Source: Saccharothrix carnea
GTDB lineage: Bacteria > Actinomycetota > Actinomycetes > Mycobacteriales > Pseudonocardiaceae
Reading direction: 5' to 3'
Assembly: GCF_003014735.1 (NCBI RefSeq)
Contig: NZ_PYAX01000007.1
Span: forward strand, 124,001 to 188,000
Length of the DNA stretch: 64,000 bases
Part shown: one piece after another, positions 24,006 through 33,420 of the stretch
How positions within the stretch are numbered: the first letter of the stretch is position 1
Layout: each line of letters begins with the position of its first letter
Position numbers and translations under genes: made by a program
Notes under the pieces: generated by a model
What the model was told of the DNA's origin: nothing
Databases searched by the model: none
The model's input: only the letters and a program-made list of their open reading frames with translations

Positions 24006-24062
24006 TTGCTCGTCCGAGCAACTTCCAGCTTGGTCGTGCTAACTTTTGCTCATGCGAGCAAA
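24006..24062. promoter_or_regulatory. Two palindromic TetR operators
   Basis: TTGCTCGTCCGAGCAA at 24006-24021 and TTTGCTCATGCGAGCAAA at 24045-24062 share the arms TTGCTC/GAGCAA. The second covers the TetR start codon at 24052, so bound regulator would block its own gene and the downstream esterase gene. No other copies were seen nearby. Confidence 0.75.
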
Positions 24063-24627
24063 GTCCCTCACCGAGCAGGCACGACGGGCCCAGATCGTCG
24101 CCGCGGCGATCGAGGTGCTGGCCGAGCTCGGCTACGGGGCGACCTCGTTCAAGCAGATCGCCGCCCGCGCGGGCCTGAGCAGCACGGGCCTGATCTCGTA
24201 CCACTTCAAGGGCAAGCAGGAGCTGGTCGACTCCGTCTACGCCGAGGTCAGGCGGACGTTCACCGAGTTCGTGCTGGAGCGGATGGACCACAGCGCCACG
24301 GCTGCGGGCGAGCTGCGCGCGTTCCTGAGCGCCAACCTGCGGTTCCTGCGCGCCCACCGGGCGCACATGGTGGCGCTGGCGCAGGTCCGCCCGCACGTCT
24401 CGGCCGCGGACTCGGCCGACGACGACCACCGCAAGATGGCCGACCTGCTCCGCCAGGGGCAGCGGCGGGGTGAGTTCCGCGAGTTCGACGCGGACACCGT
24501 GGCGATCTTCGTCCTGGCCCTGCGCAACGGCGTGCTGGCCAGGGCGGGCGACCACCCGGAGGTCGACCTCGACCTCTGCGAACGCGAGCTCATCACCGTG
24601 GTGGAGCTCGCCACGAGAAGGGGGTGA
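24052..24627 (+). CDS. TetR family transcriptional regulator
   Basis: 191 residues from the ATG at 24052. The N-terminal HTH is canonical (ARRAQIVAAAIEVLAELGYGATSFKQIAARAGLSSTGLISYHFKGKQELVDSVY). The C-terminal ligand domain is all-helical without a named subfamily. It is followed after three bases by a secreted carboxylesterase gene, so the two form a unit autoregulated through the two TTGCTC/GAGCAA palindromes at its start. The start codon lies within an operator and there is no ribosome site, suggesting a leaderless message. Confidence 0.88.
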   Translation: MRAKSLTEQARRAQIVAAAIEVLAELGYGATSFKQIAARAGLSSTGLISYHFKGKQELVDSVYAEVRRTFTEFVLERMDHSATAAGELRAFLSANLRFLRAHRAHMVALAQVRPHVSAADSADDDHRKMADLLRQGQRRGEFREFDADTVAIFVLALRNGVLARAGDHPEVDLDLCERELITVVELATRRG

Positions 24628-24630
24628 CCC

Positions 24631-26139
24631 ATGCGTCGGGGGACGTGGGCACTGATCATCACGATGGCCGTGACGGCCTGTGGGGGTGGGGACGTGGGAC
24701 AACGGCCACCGGACACGGTGCGGGTGGAGAACGGCGAGGTGCGCGGTGTCGTGCACGCCGACCGCACCGTCTTCCAAGGCATCCCGTACGCGCTGGCGCC
24801 GAAGGGCGAGCTGCGCTGGCGCGCGCCGCACCGGGCGGCGGACTGGGAGGGCGTCCGGGACGCGACCAGGCCGGGCAACCCGTGCCCGCAGGTCGGCTCG
24901 TCCTACTCGCCGACCAGGGCGACCGACGAGGACTGCCTGTTCCTCAACGTCACCACGCCGTCCACAGCGGGCCGCCGGCCGGTCCTGGTCTGGCTGCACG
25001 GCGACGGCGCGATCGGCGCGGGCCACCACTTCGACGCCACCGCGTTGGCCACCAAGGGCGACGTGGTGGTCGTGACGCTGAACTACCGGCTCGGCGTGTT
25101 CGGCGGCTTCGGCCTGCCCGGTCTGGAGGGCTCCGGCACGTTCGGCCTGCAGGACCAGCGCGAGGCGTTGGAGTGGGTGCGGCGCAACATCGACAGCTTC
25201 GGCGGCGACCCCGGCAACGTCACGCTGTTCGGCGTCTCCTACGGCGCGTCGGCCGCGGCGGCGCACCTGGTCTCGCCCGCGTCACGCGGCCTGTTCCACA
25301 AGGCGATCACGCACAGCGGGTTCGCGCTGGTCGACCTGCCCGCGGAGGCGTGGTACCCGGGTCTGGGCGCGCTGCCGTGGCTCGCTTGGCGGGACACCGC
25401 GGAGATCGAGCAGATCGGGCAGGGCATCACCCTCGAGCTGGGCTGCGACGACCTCGCCTGCCTGCGCGCCCTGCCCGCCGAGAAGGTGATGGACCACCAG
25501 CAGGTCATGAACATCTTCCAGCCCTTCGGGTACGGCAACGCCGAGCTGCCACGACTGCCCGCCGAGGCGTTCGCGGCCGGGGAGATCGCGCGGGTGCCCG
25601 TGCTGGCCGGCAACACGCGGCACGAGCACCGCGGCATCGTGGAGATCTTCCGCGGGCCCGTCGCCGCCGAGGACTACCCGCGCCTGCTCGCGGCGGCGTT
25701 CGGGGACCGCGCGGCGGAGGTCGGACGGGAGTACCCGCTGGAGGCGTTCGAGAGCCCGGGCCGGGCGTGGGCGGCGGTGCTGACCGACCGGGTGTGGGCG
25801 CGGGCGACGTTCCGGCAGCACGAGTTGTTGTCCGCGCACACGCCGACGTTCGCGTTCGAGTTCGCCGACCCGGCGGCCTCCGAGCACGGCGCGAGCCACA
25901 GCACGGACATCGGCTACCTGTTCCCGGACGGGGAGCTGACGGCCGGGCAGCGCGAGCTGTCGGACGCGATGATCCGGTACTGGACCGCCTTCGCCCGCAC
26001 CGGCGACCCGAACGGCGGCGACCTGCCGCACTGGCCCGCGTTCGGCGAGGGGCGGCACGTGCAGTCGCTCGCACCGGGCGCGATCACCGGCGTGGACTAC
26101 CGGGCCGAGCACCGGCTCGACTTCTGGGGGGACGAGTAG
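24631..26139 (+). CDS. Exported type-B carboxylesterase lipoprotein
   Basis: 502 residues. The N-terminus is a short signal with lipobox-like VTACGGG, so it is probably a membrane-anchored lipoprotein. The body is a carboxylesterase type B: FQGIPYALAPKGELRWRAP, DEDCLFLNV, an oxyanion region WLHGDGAIGAG, the nucleophile FGVSYGAS (Ser), a glutamate-containing middle region and a late His near EHGASHSTD. It would hydrolyse esters outside the membrane; relatives include p-nitrobenzyl esterases. It is downstream of, and co-transcribed with, a TetR regulator that may respond to its substrate. Confidence 0.85.
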   Translation: MRRGTWALIITMAVTACGGGDVGQRPPDTVRVENGEVRGVVHADRTVFQGIPYALAPKGELRWRAPHRAADWEGVRDATRPGNPCPQVGSSYSPTRATDEDCLFLNVTTPSTAGRRPVLVWLHGDGAIGAGHHFDATALATKGDVVVVTLNYRLGVFGGFGLPGLEGSGTFGLQDQREALEWVRRNIDSFGGDPGNVTLFGVSYGASAAAAHLVSPASRGLFHKAITHSGFALVDLPAEAWYPGLGALPWLAWRDTAEIEQIGQGITLELGCDDLACLRALPAEKVMDHQQVMNIFQPFGYGNAELPRLPAEAFAAGEIARVPVLAGNTRHEHRGIVEIFRGPVAAEDYPRLLAAAFGDRAAEVGREYPLEAFESPGRAWAAVLTDRVWARATFRQHELLSAHTPTFAFEFADPAASEHGASHSTDIGYLFPDGELTAGQRELSDAMIRYWTAFARTGDPNGGDLPHWPAFGEGRHVQSLAPGAITGVDYRAEHRLDFWGDE

Positions 26140-26147
26140 GGGGAGCG

Positions 26148-26183
26148 GGCCGGAGGCCGTCCGGAGGGGGACGGCCTCCGGCC
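26148..26183. terminator. Bidirectional hairpin terminator
   Basis: GGCCGGAGGCCGTCC at 26148-26162 pairs perfectly with GGACGGCCTCCGGCC at 26169-26183 (15 bp, six-base loop). It lies between the convergent esterase and DUF2165 genes and would serve both. Confidence 0.75.
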
Positions 26184-26190
26184 ACGCCCG

Positions 26191-26691
26191 CTACGGGGCC
26201 GGGTCGCGTTTGGTGGCGTGCAGCAGGATCAGCCCGAGCGCGGCGATCACGAAGTTCTGGAACGCGGCCGACAGCCCGTTCCAGTCCTTCGACTGCCACA
26301 TCACGAACCACTCGCCGCCGATCGCGATGAACCCGCCGCCGAACAGCAGCGCCTGCATCACCCAGCCCGTGGACGACAGCAGGCGTGCCACCTCCTCGCG
26401 GCGCCGCAGCCAGGCCACCAGCCCGGCCAGCAGCACCAGCGCGGTGACCGCCTCCCAGGCGATGATCAGCACGTAGACCACGGTCACGACGGTCGGATCG
26501 GTGATCGCGCGCCACGACGTGTTGGGGGACCCGAAGGTGGTGTCCATCGCCAACACGTGTTGCACGAACGCGTGGTTGGTCTCGTAGTCGGTGATGTTGC
26601 CGAACACGACGAGGCCCATGTAGAGCGCGGTGATCCCGGTCAGCGCCGTGATCGCCGTCCGCGGGCCACCCACCCTGGCAAGTGAACGCAT
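26191..26691 (-). CDS. DUF2165 small integral membrane protein
   Basis: 166 residues with four predicted membrane helices (ALTGITALYMGLVVFG, VVYVLIIAWEAVTALVLLAG, VMQALLFGGGFIAIGG, FVIAALGLILL). The family signature NITDYETNHAFVQHVLAMDTTF lies in the first extracytoplasmic loop. DUF2165 proteins are widespread in bacteria but uncharacterised. It is transcribed alone. Confidence 0.85.
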   Translation of the reverse strand: MRSLARVGGPRTAITALTGITALYMGLVVFGNITDYETNHAFVQHVLAMDTTFGSPNTSWRAITDPTVVTVVYVLIIAWEAVTALVLLAGLVAWLRRREEVARLLSSTGWVMQALLFGGGFIAIGGEWFVMWQSKDWNGLSAAFQNFVIAALGLILLHATKRDPAP

Positions 26692-26766
26692 GATCTGCAG
26701 AACCTAGTCAAGTTCCGCCGGAAGTACATGAACGGGCTTCACCTCGGGTTCGGGGTGCGGACCCCG

Positions 26767-29700
26767 TCAGGGGCAGGGCGGTTCGTAGTCCAGCTGCGGC
26801 AGGTGCTCGCGCCAGCGGTCCTCCGGCAGCACGCCCTTGGTCTTCACGCAGACCCGCTCGATCACGTGCTGCAGGTCGAGGTCCCACACCCGGACCGTGC
26901 TGTCCGAGCTGGTGGACGCCAGCCTGCGGCCGTCCGGGCTGAACGCCATGTCCCGCAACCCGCCCTGGTGCCCGGTCAGCACCTGGCCGACCGCGGTGGG
27001 TCGGCGCAGGTCGTGCACGTCCCACAGCCGGATGGTGCGGTCCTCGCCGCCGCTGGCCAGCGTCCGCCCGTCCGGGCTGAACGCCACCGCCACCGCCTCC
27101 TCGGCGTGCCCGCTCATCGGCGCTCCGATGGGCTCGACCCGGTTGGGCACGGTCAGGTCCCACAGCCGGATCGTCCGGTCGTCGCTCGCCGTGGCCAGGG
27201 TGCGGCCGTCCGGGCTGATGTCGCCCGCGCGCACCGCGCCGGTGTGCCCGGCCAGCGGGTGCCCGAGCGGCTGGGCGGCGGCCGGGTCCGTCACGTTCCA
27301 CAGCCGCACGGTGTTGTCCGCGCTGGCCGTGACCAGCGTCCGGCCGTCCGGCGTGAACCCGACGTAGTGCACGTACCCGCCGTGGCCGACGAGCGCGCGG
27401 CCGAGCGGCTTCGGGTGCTCGCGGTCCTCGATGTCCCACAGCTGCACCGAGTTGTCGTCGGAACCGGTGACCAGCACCTTCCCGTCGTGCCGGAGCGCCA
27501 CCGGCGAGCTGTAGCGGGTGCCCACCCCGATCGGCTCGCCCAGCGGCCGGGGGTGGTGCGGGTCGGTGACGTCCCACAGCCGCACCACCTTGTCGCTCAC
27601 GCTGGCCAGCGTCCGGCCGTCCTCGCTCATCGCCAGGGACCACACGCCCGCGCCGTGCGACAGCACGGCGGTCGACTGCGGGTCGCCCGGGTCCGTGATG
27701 TCCCACACCTGGATCGACTCGTCCTCGGCCGCGGACACCAGGTGGTGGTCGTCGGGGGTGAAGCGGGGACCGACGGTGCGCGCCGAGTGCCCGACGAGCA
27801 CGCCGGGCGGCAGCGACCACAGCCGCACCACGGCGTCGTGGCTGCCGGTGGCCAGCGTCCGGCCGTCCGGGCTGAACGACACCGCGTACACGATGCCGTT
27901 GCGCCCGCTCAGCGGCTGGCCGAGCGGCACGGCGTGCGCCGGGTCGGCGATGTTCCACAGCCGCGTGGTGCCGTCCGCGCCCGCGGCGGCGAGCAGCCGG
28001 CCGTCCGGGCTGAACGCCACCGACCACACGCCCTCGGTGTGGTCGGTCAACGGGCGGCCGACCGGCTTGGGCGCCGCCGGGTCCGCCACGTCGAACAGCC
28101 GCACGCTGTGGTCCTCGCCCGCGCCCGCCAGCAGCTTGCTGTCCGGGCTGAACGCCAGCGAGTGCACGGTGTCCTCGAACCCGGTGACCGGCTCGCCGAG
28201 CTGCCTGGGGGCGCGCACGTCGCGCACGTCGAACAGGACCACGGTCCCGTCGTCGCCCGCGGTGGCCAGCAGCGCGCCGTCCGGGCTGATCGCGACCGCG
28301 CGCACCTGGTCGGTGTGCCCGCCGAGCGGTTCGCCGAGCCGGCGCGGCCGGGCCGGGTCGGTCACGTCCCACAGCCGGGCCGTGTGGTCGGCGTTGGCGG
28401 TGACCAGGGTCCGCGAGTCCGGCGTGAACGCCAGCAGGTAGACGGTGCCGTTGTCGCCGCGCAGCGGCTCGCCGAGCGAGCGCGGGCGTTCCGGGTCGCT
28501 GACGTCCCACAGCCGCACCGTGGCGTCGTCGCCCGCCGTGGCCAGGGTCCGGCCGTCCGGGCTGAACACGGCCGAGGTCACCCAGCTGCGGTGGCCGGGC
28601 AGCGGCGAGCCGAGCGGCTTCGGGTCGTCCGGGTCGCGCAGGTCCCACAGCCGCACGGTCTGGTCGAAGCTCGCGGTGGCCAGGAACTTGCCGTCGGGGG
28701 AGTAGGAGGTCAGGTACACCGGGCCGGTGTGCCCGGTCAGCGGTATCGCCAACGGCGTGGTCTGGGTGGACAGCAGCCGCGTCTGCACGTCCCGGTCGTC
28801 GGGCCGCATCCGGTGCGCGACCAGCGCCAGCTGCGCCGACAGCGACGGGTCGGAACCCTGCAGCCGGTCCGCTTCCGCCACCACCTGCCGGAACACCGCG
28901 TCGTCCCGCTGCCGCACGGCCAGCACGGCGGCGGTGGCGGCGATGAGCGCGAGCACGACCACGCACACCACGGCCGCGCGTCGGCCCCACGCGGCGCGCC
29001 TGCGGTACTGCATCGAGACGGCGAGGAAGTCCTGGGCGGTGCCGGTCAGCCCCTCGCGGCCCGCCGCGTCGGCCCAGTGCCGCGCGGTCTCCAGCCGTGC
29101 GCCCCGGTAGAGCAGCGACGAGTCGCGGTCCTGGCCCACCCACGTCGCCGCGTCCTCCTCCAGCCGCTGCCGCAGCAGCTGGCCCTCCCGGTCCTGGTCG
29201 ATCCAGCTGCGCAGCCGCGGCCACGCCTGCAGCAGCGCCTCGTGCGTGATCTCCACCGACCCGGCGTCGAGCGTGACCAGGCGGGCCCGCGCCAGCACCT
29301 CCAGCGCCTCCTCGCCCGCGGCCCGGTTCGCGGCCTGCTCGACCAGCTCGTGCCGGGTCGAGCGGCGGCGGGTGTCCTGGGTGTCCTCGCCGACGCGCAC
29401 CAGCCGCAGCAGCAACGGCCGGGCCGCGTGCTGCGCCTCCGGGGCGAGGTCGGCCCACGCCCGTTCCGCGGTGGCCGCGACCGCGCCCTGGATGCCGCCC
29501 GCCGAGCGGTAGCCCGCGATGGTCAGCTTCCCGGCCTGCCTGCGCTGCCAGGTGGCCAGCAGGGCGTGCGACAGCAGCGGCAACGCGCCCGCGTCGTACG
29601 CGCCCTGCCCGGCCCTGGCCTGCGCCCGGCCGCTGCGCACGCCCAGGTCGCGCAGCATCAGCTCGATCAGCCCCGGCTCCAACTGCAGGCCCGCCGCCTT

Positions 29701-30825
29701 CGCGGGCCGCGACACCGCCTCGCGCAGCTCCGCCGACGTCATCGGGCCCAGCACCATCTGCCGGTCCTGCAACGCGTCGGCCAGCTCCGGGAACGCCAGG
29801 CAGCGGCCGTAGAAGTCGGCCCGCACGCCCACCAGCACCACCGCGGGCGCCGTGCCGCCGGGCACCGCGGGCGTGCACGCCACGTGCAGCGCCTGCACGA
29901 ACACCTGCACCCGGTTCTCGTCCGAGGACAGCGTGAACGCCTCCTCGAACTGGTCGACCACGACCACCACCCGGTCGCCGCCGTGCCGTGCCGCGTACGC
30001 CGCGAACGCCGCCCGGATCTGCGCGGCGAACCGCATCACGCCCATCAGCGTCTGCCCGAGGAACGTGTCCGGACCGTGCCCGGACGCCACCAGGTCCTGG
30101 TCCATCCCGTCCAGGGTGAGCGCCATGTCCAGGATCTCGGCCAATTCCGGGATCTGCCGGATCAATTCCTTCACCGGGTCGCCGCCGGGCGTGATGACGA
30201 CCGCGGGCCAATTCGTCGACCCGGGCACCGCCAACGCGCCGTCGCGAACGGACGGAATGACGCCCGCGCGCACCAATGACGATTTACCGGCACCCGAGGC
30301 GCCCACCAGCATCACGATTCCGCCGGTTTCCGCGGCACTGCCCAGTCGGGACACCAAGGCGGCCGTGCTGCGTTCCCGGCCGAAGAACCAGCTGGAATCC
30401 TCCGGCTGGAACGCGGCCAGTCCCCGGTACGGGCACACGCCGATCTCGTCGGAACTCGGCGGGTCCTCGTCGACCGGTGCTGTCACCGGGCTGGCCAACG
30501 CCTCCTCCCACAGCGCGCGCCACGCGTCCAGGTCGTACAACCCGGCCGCAGGCGGCTGCGGGCGCGACTTGCGGGCCTCGCCGATGAGGACTTCGAGGAC
30601 TACCGAGAGTGCCGAGAACCGGGCGGGCACGTTGCGCCCGCGACGCCAGTCGCTGACCCGCTGGGCGGTCGCCCGGACCGGTCTGCCGCGCTCGTCGGTG
30701 CGCCGCGCGCGGCCCACGGACTCGGTCACCTTCTTCAGCGGCGGATCACCCGCCTCCGCGTAGAGCAGCGCGAACCGCTCCGCGAACACGGCACGGGGAC
30801 CCGACCCCTGACCGGAACCAGCCAT
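26767..30825 (-). CDS. HTH-nSTAND1-WD40 membrane-anchored protein
   Basis: 1352 residues. An XRE-like N-terminal region (about 10-85, containing RATAQRVSDWRRGRNVPARF) is followed by an nSTAND1 ATPase with Walker A LVGASGAGKSS (Lys181) and Walker B RVVVVVDQFEEAF near 290. A winged-helix-like region follows, then one transmembrane segment at about 617-640 (VVCVVVLALIAATAAVLAV). Finally there are 14 WD40 repeats from about 690 to the end, enough for two seven-bladed propellers. The repeats carry the usual RLWD ends and SPDGRTLA starts. STAND proteins are ligand-triggered switches, some in antiphage defence, but the trigger and output here are unknown. It stands alone. Confidence 0.85.
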   Translation of the reverse strand: MAGSGQGSGPRAVFAERFALLYAEAGDPPLKKVTESVGRARRTDERGRPVRATAQRVSDWRRGRNVPARFSALSVVLEVLIGEARKSRPQPPAAGLYDLDAWRALWEEALASPVTAPVDEDPPSSDEIGVCPYRGLAAFQPEDSSWFFGRERSTAALVSRLGSAAETGGIVMLVGASGAGKSSLVRAGVIPSVRDGALAVPGSTNWPAVVITPGGDPVKELIRQIPELAEILDMALTLDGMDQDLVASGHGPDTFLGQTLMGVMRFAAQIRAAFAAYAARHGGDRVVVVVDQFEEAFTLSSDENRVQVFVQALHVACTPAVPGGTAPAVVLVGVRADFYGRCLAFPELADALQDRQMVLGPMTSAELREAVSRPAKAAGLQLEPGLIELMLRDLGVRSGRAQARAGQGAYDAGALPLLSHALLATWQRRQAGKLTIAGYRSAGGIQGAVAATAERAWADLAPEAQHAARPLLLRLVRVGEDTQDTRRRSTRHELVEQAANRAAGEEALEVLARARLVTLDAGSVEITHEALLQAWPRLRSWIDQDREGQLLRQRLEEDAATWVGQDRDSSLLYRGARLETARHWADAAGREGLTGTAQDFLAVSMQYRRRAAWGRRAAVVCVVVLALIAATAAVLAVRQRDDAVFRQVVAEADRLQGSDPSLSAQLALVAHRMRPDDRDVQTRLLSTQTTPLAIPLTGHTGPVYLTSYSPDGKFLATASFDQTVRLWDLRDPDDPKPLGSPLPGHRSWVTSAVFSPDGRTLATAGDDATVRLWDVSDPERPRSLGEPLRGDNGTVYLLAFTPDSRTLVTANADHTARLWDVTDPARPRRLGEPLGGHTDQVRAVAISPDGALLATAGDDGTVVLFDVRDVRAPRQLGEPVTGFEDTVHSLAFSPDSKLLAGAGEDHSVRLFDVADPAAPKPVGRPLTDHTEGVWSVAFSPDGRLLAAAGADGTTRLWNIADPAHAVPLGQPLSGRNGIVYAVSFSPDGRTLATGSHDAVVRLWSLPPGVLVGHSARTVGPRFTPDDHHLVSAAEDESIQVWDITDPGDPQSTAVLSHGAGVWSLAMSEDGRTLASVSDKVVRLWDVTDPHHPRPLGEPIGVGTRYSSPVALRHDGKVLVTGSDDNSVQLWDIEDREHPKPLGRALVGHGGYVHYVGFTPDGRTLVTASADNTVRLWNVTDPAAAQPLGHPLAGHTGAVRAGDISPDGRTLATASDDRTIRLWDLTVPNRVEPIGAPMSGHAEEAVAVAFSPDGRTLASGGEDRTIRLWDVHDLRRPTAVGQVLTGHQGGLRDMAFSPDGRRLASTSSDSTVRVWDLDLQHVIERVCVKTKGVLPEDRWREHLPQLDYEPPCP

Positions 30826-31442
30826 CCGCGGCGTGCCTCCTAGCGATCCGGTGTTCCGGACCGGAAAACCGGATGTGAGTGCGTGAACAGGTCGTTTGCC
30901 GACCGGTGGAGCACTTGTCAGTCCACCCTAACGACTTGCGCTGACAAGCTGGCCCGGACGTTGCAGATGACGTCGACAGGTTGTGCGAAGGGACCGGTCA
31001 AAGTGGTTTCGCAGGCAACTACCGCGAGTGGCAGCTCGTCGAGCGCTGAGGGGTCCTGGGGGTCTTCTCAGCGGTCCGCACCGGACCGACCCGTTCGGTG
31101 GAACGGTGCGGCGACCTGCCGTGCAGAGCGGAGTTGACCCGGTGCGCACCGCCCGTCCACCGGTCACGGCCCGTGAGGACCGGGGCGTCCCCGGTGAAGC
31201 ACGGGTCTGCCCGATCCTGAGGACGGTGCTGGACGCGCACCGGCGCGACCGGGCCGAGGTGAGACTGGACCTGCTGGCCAGGCTCGCCGCCCCGGCGCAC
31301 CACTAGTCGATGTCCGACCCGGGGGCGTCACCGCCCCACCGGCGCGCCGCACAGCGCGGTGCGGCGCGCCAGGTCCACCGCGTTTCCGTCCATGTCGCAT
31401 TTCCGCCGGCCACGGGGCCGAGCGTTGACCGATGCTGGTGCC
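30826..31442. other. 617-bp intergenic region
   Basis: Between the STAND-WD40 gene and alkA. The first 100 bases upstream of the STAND gene are AT-richer than average and probably hold its promoter. No well-supported gene is seen; a 54-codon frame at 31142-31306 is listed separately with low confidence. No strong hairpin or repeat stands out. Confidence 0.4.
31142..31306 (+). CDS. Possible small hypothetical protein
   Basis: A 54-codon frame from a GTG to TAG with strongly GC-biased third positions like its neighbours. The predicted product ends with a helix-like stretch CPILRTVLDAHRRDRAEVRL. No ribosome site and no homologue are recognised, and it may be spurious. Confidence 0.25.
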   Translation: MRTARPPVTAREDRGVPGEARVCPILRTVLDAHRRDRAEVRLDLLARLAAPAHH

Positions 31443-32900
31443 GTGCACGAAGACGCGGAACGTTGTGTCCGGGCCGTGCGGTCGAAAGACGCCCGGTTCG
31501 ACGGGTGGTTCTTCACCGCGGTCCTCACCACCCGGATCTATTGTCGACCGAGTTGTCCGGTCCCGCCCGCCAAGGTCGGGAACATGCGGTTCTACCCGAG
31601 TGCGGCGGCGGCGCAACAAGCGGGATTCCGGGCCTGCAAGAGGTGTCGCCCCGACGCGTCACCCGGTTCTCCGCTGTGGAACCACCGCGCGGACTCGGTG
31701 GCGAAGGCCATGCGGCTGATCGCGGACGGCGTGGTGGACCGCGAGGGCGTGCCCGGGCTGGCCGTCCGCCTCGGCTACAGCGTGCGGCAGGTGGAACGGC
31801 TGCTGCTGGCCGAACTGGGCGCGGGGCCGTTGGCGTTGGCCAGGGCGCAGCGCGCGCAGACCGCCCGGCTGCTCATCGAGACGACCGCGTTGCCGATGGC
31901 GGAGGTGGCGTTGGCGGCCGGGTTCGCCAGCGTGCGGGCGTTCAACGAGACCGTGCGCGAGGTGTTCGGGCTGTCGCCCACGGACCTGCGCACGCGCCGG
32001 CGTCCCGCGCCGGACACCCCGGGCGTGCTGTCGCTGCGGCTGCCGTTCCGCGTGCCGCTGCGGCCGGACAACCTGTTCGGCCACCTCGCAGCGACCGGCG
32101 TGCCGGGGGTGGAGGAGTGGCGTGACGGCGCTTTCCGGCGGACGTTGCGGCTGCCGCACGGGCACGGGGTCGTGTCGCTGACGCCGCAGGAGGACCACGT
32201 GGCGTGCCGGCTCTCGTTGAGCGACCTGCGCGACCTGTCGATCGCCATCGCCCGGTGCCGCCGGATGCTCGACCTCGACGCCGACCCGGTCGCCGTCGAC
32301 GAGCAGTTGCGCTCGGACCCGCTGCTCAGGCCCGTGGTCGACGTGGGACCCGGGCGGCGGGTGCCCGGCACGGTGGACGCCGCCGAGTTCGCGGTGCGCG
32401 CCGTGCTCGGGCAGCAGGTGTCCACGGCCGCCGCCCGCACCCACGCCGGTCGGCTGGTGCGCGCGGCGGGTGAGCCGATCACCGACCACGGGTTGACGCA
32501 CCTGTTCCCGACGCCCGAGGCGCTGGCGTCGCTGGACCCGTCCGTGCTGGCCATGCCGCAGGCGCGCAAGACCGCGTTCCGCGCGCTGGTCGAGGCGCTC
32601 GCCGGCGGGTCGCTCGACCTCGGCGTCGGCGCGGACTGGGAGAAGGCGCGCGCCGACCTGCTGGCGCTGCCCGGCTTCGGGCCGTGGACGGTGGAGGTGA
32701 TCGCCATGCGGGCGCTCGGCGACCCGGACGCGTTCATCCCCACCGACCTCGGCATCCGCATCGCCGCGCGCGCCCTCGGCCTGCCCGGCACACCCGCCGC
32801 CCTGGTGCGGCGTGCCCAGGCGTGGCGCCCCTGGCGGGCGTACGCCGTCCAGTACCTCTGGGCCACCGGTGACCACGCGGTCAACCGGCTGCCCGCCTGA
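31443..32900 (+). CDS. alkA: Ada-AlkA fusion, DNA-3-methyladenine glycosylase II
   Basis: About 485 residues from the GTG at 31443 (VHEDAERCVRAV). First comes the Ada zinc/methyl-acceptor domain with its four cysteines in TTRIYCRPSCPVPPAK and GFRACKRCRPD. An AraC-type HTH follows (VPGLAVRLGYSVRQVERLL), then an AlkA HhH-GPD glycosylase domain with LPGFGPWTVEVIAMRALGDP and the catalytic Asp in PTDLGIR. This is a common actinobacterial fusion: methylation of the Ada domain is expected to switch on repair transcription while the glycosylase removes alkylated purines. It is followed after 16 bases by ogt. Confidence 0.92.
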   Translation: MHEDAERCVRAVRSKDARFDGWFFTAVLTTRIYCRPSCPVPPAKVGNMRFYPSAAAAQQAGFRACKRCRPDASPGSPLWNHRADSVAKAMRLIADGVVDREGVPGLAVRLGYSVRQVERLLLAELGAGPLALARAQRAQTARLLIETTALPMAEVALAAGFASVRAFNETVREVFGLSPTDLRTRRRPAPDTPGVLSLRLPFRVPLRPDNLFGHLAATGVPGVEEWRDGAFRRTLRLPHGHGVVSLTPQEDHVACRLSLSDLRDLSIAIARCRRMLDLDADPVAVDEQLRSDPLLRPVVDVGPGRRVPGTVDAAEFAVRAVLGQQVSTAAARTHAGRLVRAAGEPITDHGLTHLFPTPEALASLDPSVLAMPQARKTAFRALVEALAGGSLDLGVGADWEKARADLLALPGFGPWTVEVIAMRALGDPDAFIPTDLGIRIAARALGLPGTPAALVRRAQAWRPWRAYAVQYLWATGDHAVNRLPA

Positions 32901-32916
32901 AGGGACGTCCCGCCCG

Positions 32917-33408
32917 ATGAGCCACACCACCGTGGACAGCCCAGTCGGACCGCTCACGCTGGTCGCGCACGACGAAGTGCTGTCCGGGCTGTACATGACC
33001 GAGCAGCGGTACCGGCCGGCCGATGACACGTTCGGCCCCGAGGACCCTTCCCCGTTCGGGGACGTGATCACGCAGCTGGCCGAGTACTTCGCCGGCACGC
33101 GCACGGACTTCGACCTGCCGCTGGACCCGATCGGGACGCCGTTCCAGCGCACCGTGTGGCGGGCGTTGGCCGAGATCCCGTACGGCGAGACCGTGACGTA
33201 CGGGGAGCTCGCGCAGCGGCTGGGCCGTCCGTCGGCCGCGCGGGCGGTCGGCCTGGCCAACGGCCGCAACCCGATCGCGATCATCCTGCCGTGCCACCGG
33301 GTGGTCGGCGCGAACGGCGACCTCACCGGGTACGGCGGCGGGCTGGCCCGCAAGCGCCGACTGCTCGACCTCGAACGGGGCCCGGACCCCTACCTCCTGC
33401 CGCTCTGA
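32917..33408 (+). CDS. ogt: Methylated-DNA-[protein]-cysteine S-methyltransferase
   Basis: 163 residues from the ATG at 32917. The family's DNA-binding helix and acceptor motif are intact (IGTPFQRTVWRALAEIPYGETVTYGELAQRLG, then IILPCHRVVG with the acceptor Cys). It directly and irreversibly takes methyl groups from O6-methylguanine. It lies 16 bases after alkA in the same direction, forming an alkylation-repair operon. Confidence 0.93.
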   Translation: MSHTTVDSPVGPLTLVAHDEVLSGLYMTEQRYRPADDTFGPEDPSPFGDVITQLAEYFAGTRTDFDLPLDPIGTPFQRTVWRALAEIPYGETVTYGELAQRLGRPSAARAVGLANGRNPIAIILPCHRVVGANGDLTGYGGGLARKRRLLDLERGPDPYLLPL

Positions 33409-33420
33409 CCTCACCCAACC

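Noticed and set aside
26767..28760. Tandem DNA repeats in the WD40 region as a satellite array
   Set aside because: They are imperfect WD40 coding repeats in one frame, explained by the protein architecture.
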